Made by a program: the position numbers and the translations under genes. Under the pieces are notes generated by a model. The model was not told the origin of the DNA. It ran no database searches and saw only the letters and a list, made by a program, of their open reading frames with translations. From Ilumatobacter coccineus YM16-304 (GTDB taxonomy: Bacteria > Actinomycetota > Acidimicrobiia > Acidimicrobiales > Ilumatobacteraceae), in assembly GCF_000348785.1 (NCBI RefSeq), contig NC_020520.1, forward strand, positions 372,001 through 436,000: 64,000 bases of DNA. Reading direction: 5' to 3'. Shown here piece by piece: positions 63,005 to 64,000 of the stretch. Numbering within the stretch: the first letter of the stretch is position 1; each line of letters starts with the position of its first letter.

Positions 63005-63300
63005 CAGCTGCGCCGGGCGATCGGGTCGGCGGCGAGGACCTCGGGCGGGATCGGCTCGCCGGTCACCTCGTCGGTCCAGTAGGTGCCGTCGGCCAGGCGG
63101 ACGAGTGCGGCGTCGACCCCGTCGAGGTCGGCGGTCATCGCATCGAGGTCGATGTCGTCGGCCGGTGCCGCCACGGGCACCTCGTCCTGCTGCGCGGCCT
63201 CGATCTGCTCGTGATGTTCGGCTGATTCGGCCGTCGACGGCTCGGCCTGCTGCTCTGCCCGGGCCTCGGCGGGCTCGGGCTGGTTCTGCTCGACTGTCAC
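63004..63300 (-). CDS. small DksA/TraR-like protein without zinc cysteines
   Basis: 98 residues from GTG 63300, with the stop overlapping the kinase ATG by one base (TGATG). The first ~55 residues are Glu/Ala/Gln-rich and probably disordered. The C-terminus (LVRLADGTYWTDEVTGEPIPPEVLAADPIARR) follows the DksA/TraR C4 zinc-finger pattern G-T-Y-G-x-C-x-x-C-G-x-x-I, but none of the four Cys is present. It may keep the fold without metal. It sits in an operon with the ABC1 kinase. Role unknown. Confidence 0.72.
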   Translation of the reverse strand: MTVEQNQPEPAEARAEQQAEPSTAESAEHHEQIEAAQQDEVPVAAPADDIDLDAMTADLDGVDAALVRLADGTYWTDEVTGEPIPPEVLAADPIARRS

Positions 63301-63404
63301 GCTTCGAGAACCTAGTGCCGATCCGGCCACTTGCGAAGGGCGACGTTTCGGGCGGCGGCGAGCTGTGTGATGCCCCTCGCCCGATCGCGGCCTAGCCTTG
63401 CGGT

Positions 63405-64000
63405 GTGGCCCTGGAGAACGTGACGTCGAACGCGCAGACGTCTCCGCTGTTCGGAATGTCGACGAGCGACGACGACCGGAAGCGGATCGAAGCAGCGATG
63501 CACGCCGCGGTGGTGACCCCCGATGCGTATCTCACCGAGATCGCGTCGCATCTCATCGTCGCCGGTGGCAAACGTCTGCGGCCGGTGCTGTCGACCGTCG
63601 CCGCGCAGATCGCCGGTGGCGACGCGTCCGACGACGTCGTGCGCGGCGGCGTCTCGTGCGAGCTCGTCCACCTCGGGTCGCTCTATCACGACGACGTGAT
63701 GGACGAAGCCGACACCCGTCGAGGCGTCGAGACCGTCAACGCCAAGTGGGGCAACCTGCAGGCCATCCTCGCCGGCGACTTCCTGCTGTCTCGGGCCTCC
63801 GAGATCGCGGCGTCGCTCGGTACCGAAGTGGCCGGGCTGCTCGCCCGCACCATCGGGTGGCTCTGCGAAGGGCAGATCGAAGAACTTCGACACACCTACG
63901 ACACCAGCCGCACCGAAGACAGCTACTACGCGTCGATCCACGGCAAGACGGCGTCGCTGTACGGCACGGCGGCACGCATCGGCGGCATCGTCGCCGGACA
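63405..64000 (+). CDS. polyprenyl diphosphate synthase, 3' end outside the window
   Basis: A GTG at 63405 opens a frame that is still open at 64000 (198 residues seen); GTG 63420 and ATG 63456 are in-frame alternatives. GGKRLRPVL (substrate-binding region) and LYHDDVMDEADTRRG, the first aspartate-rich motif DDxxD of trans-isoprenyl diphosphate synthases, are at ~residues 62 and 94. The segment CEGQIEELRHTYD and HGKTASLYGTAARIGG (K-T) follow in family order. The enzyme extends allylic diphosphates with isopentenyl diphosphate, probably for menaquinone side chains. Product length cannot be read from this part. Confidence 0.93.
   Translation, partial: MALENVTSNAQTSPLFGMSTSDDDRKRIEAAMHAAVVTPDAYLTEIASHLIVAGGKRLRPVLSTVAAQIAGGDASDDVVRGGVSCELVHLGSLYHDDVMDEADTRRGVETVNAKWGNLQAILAGDFLLSRASEIAASLGTEVAGLLARTIGWLCEGQIEELRHTYDTSRTEDSYYASIHGKTASLYGTAARIGGIVAG

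Overview
The window looks like chromosomal DNA of a high-GC actinobacterium. Its closest likely relatives are the Acidimicrobiia, in an Ilumatobacter-type lineage. This placement is an inference. It rests on the very GC-rich codon use, the many GTG starts and ATGA/GTGA start-stop overlaps, a topoisomerase I with a lysine/alanine-rich tail, a compact actinobacterial Tad pilus locus, BTAD-type STAND regulators, and several secreted proteins that share one adhesin-like module. No phage, plasmid or insertion-sequence gene was recognised.

Layout. 1-5070: a TetR-controlled oxidative/hydrolytic cluster (SnoaL-like protein, HSL-type esterase, acetoacetate decarboxylase family, SDR, TetR) divergent from a luciferase-like monooxygenase. 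5071-5495: a 131-bp tandem repeat array abutting coaA. 5496-9388: coaA, an orphan N6-adenine-type methyltransferase, a cytochrome c lipoprotein and methionine aminopeptidase. 9468-15980: a secreted three-module protein, then holB, tmk and topA. 16194-23592: a PQQ-like propeller protein overlapping rsgA, DUF427 and DUF952 proteins, a FeS-type photolyase, an SDR, and a TetR/cupin pair with a clear double operator. 23627-27648: a minimal Tad pilus operon (tadZ-A-B-C, Flp-like pilin, TadE). 27790-30612: ahpF and ahpC, then a DUF985 cupin. 30736-33237: a lipoprotein, a selenocysteine tRNA gene (selC), a chimeric sigma-fragment/LysM reading frame and a broken doc toxin gene. 33276-40680: a DUF4353 lipoprotein, AraC regulator, VOC protein, secreted protein, cation/proton antiporter and acyl-CoA dehydrogenase. 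41152-47856: a giant 12-repeat surface protein, GNAT, a group-2 sigma factor, a monooxygenase-fold protein, a Bax inhibitor-1 protein and a membrane-associated hypothetical. 47872-53033: an epoxide-hydrolase-like enzyme, then two paralogous Tat-exported proteins, each followed by the same long hairpin, with a VOC and a Fic protein between them. 53134-55326: two proteins with ferritin-like character (one DUF455) and an unknown. 55381-64000: two tandem STAND/BTAD regulators, an ABC1/UbiB-type kinase, a DksA-like small protein and the start of a polyprenyl diphosphate synthase.

The most notable themes are three. First, five exported proteins carry copies of one roughly 120-residue module that opens with a D-(T/S)-R motif and closes with D-(V/I)-(T/M/A)-G-Y-(Y/F/W); each has a different partner region. 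Second, a tRNA-Sec gene has a scarred neighbourhood (fused sigma fragment, deleted doc toxin), which suggests past insertion and deletion. Third, a pair of duplicated Tat proteins carries matching hairpins. Housekeeping genes (coaA, map, holB, tmk, topA, rsgA) appear intact.
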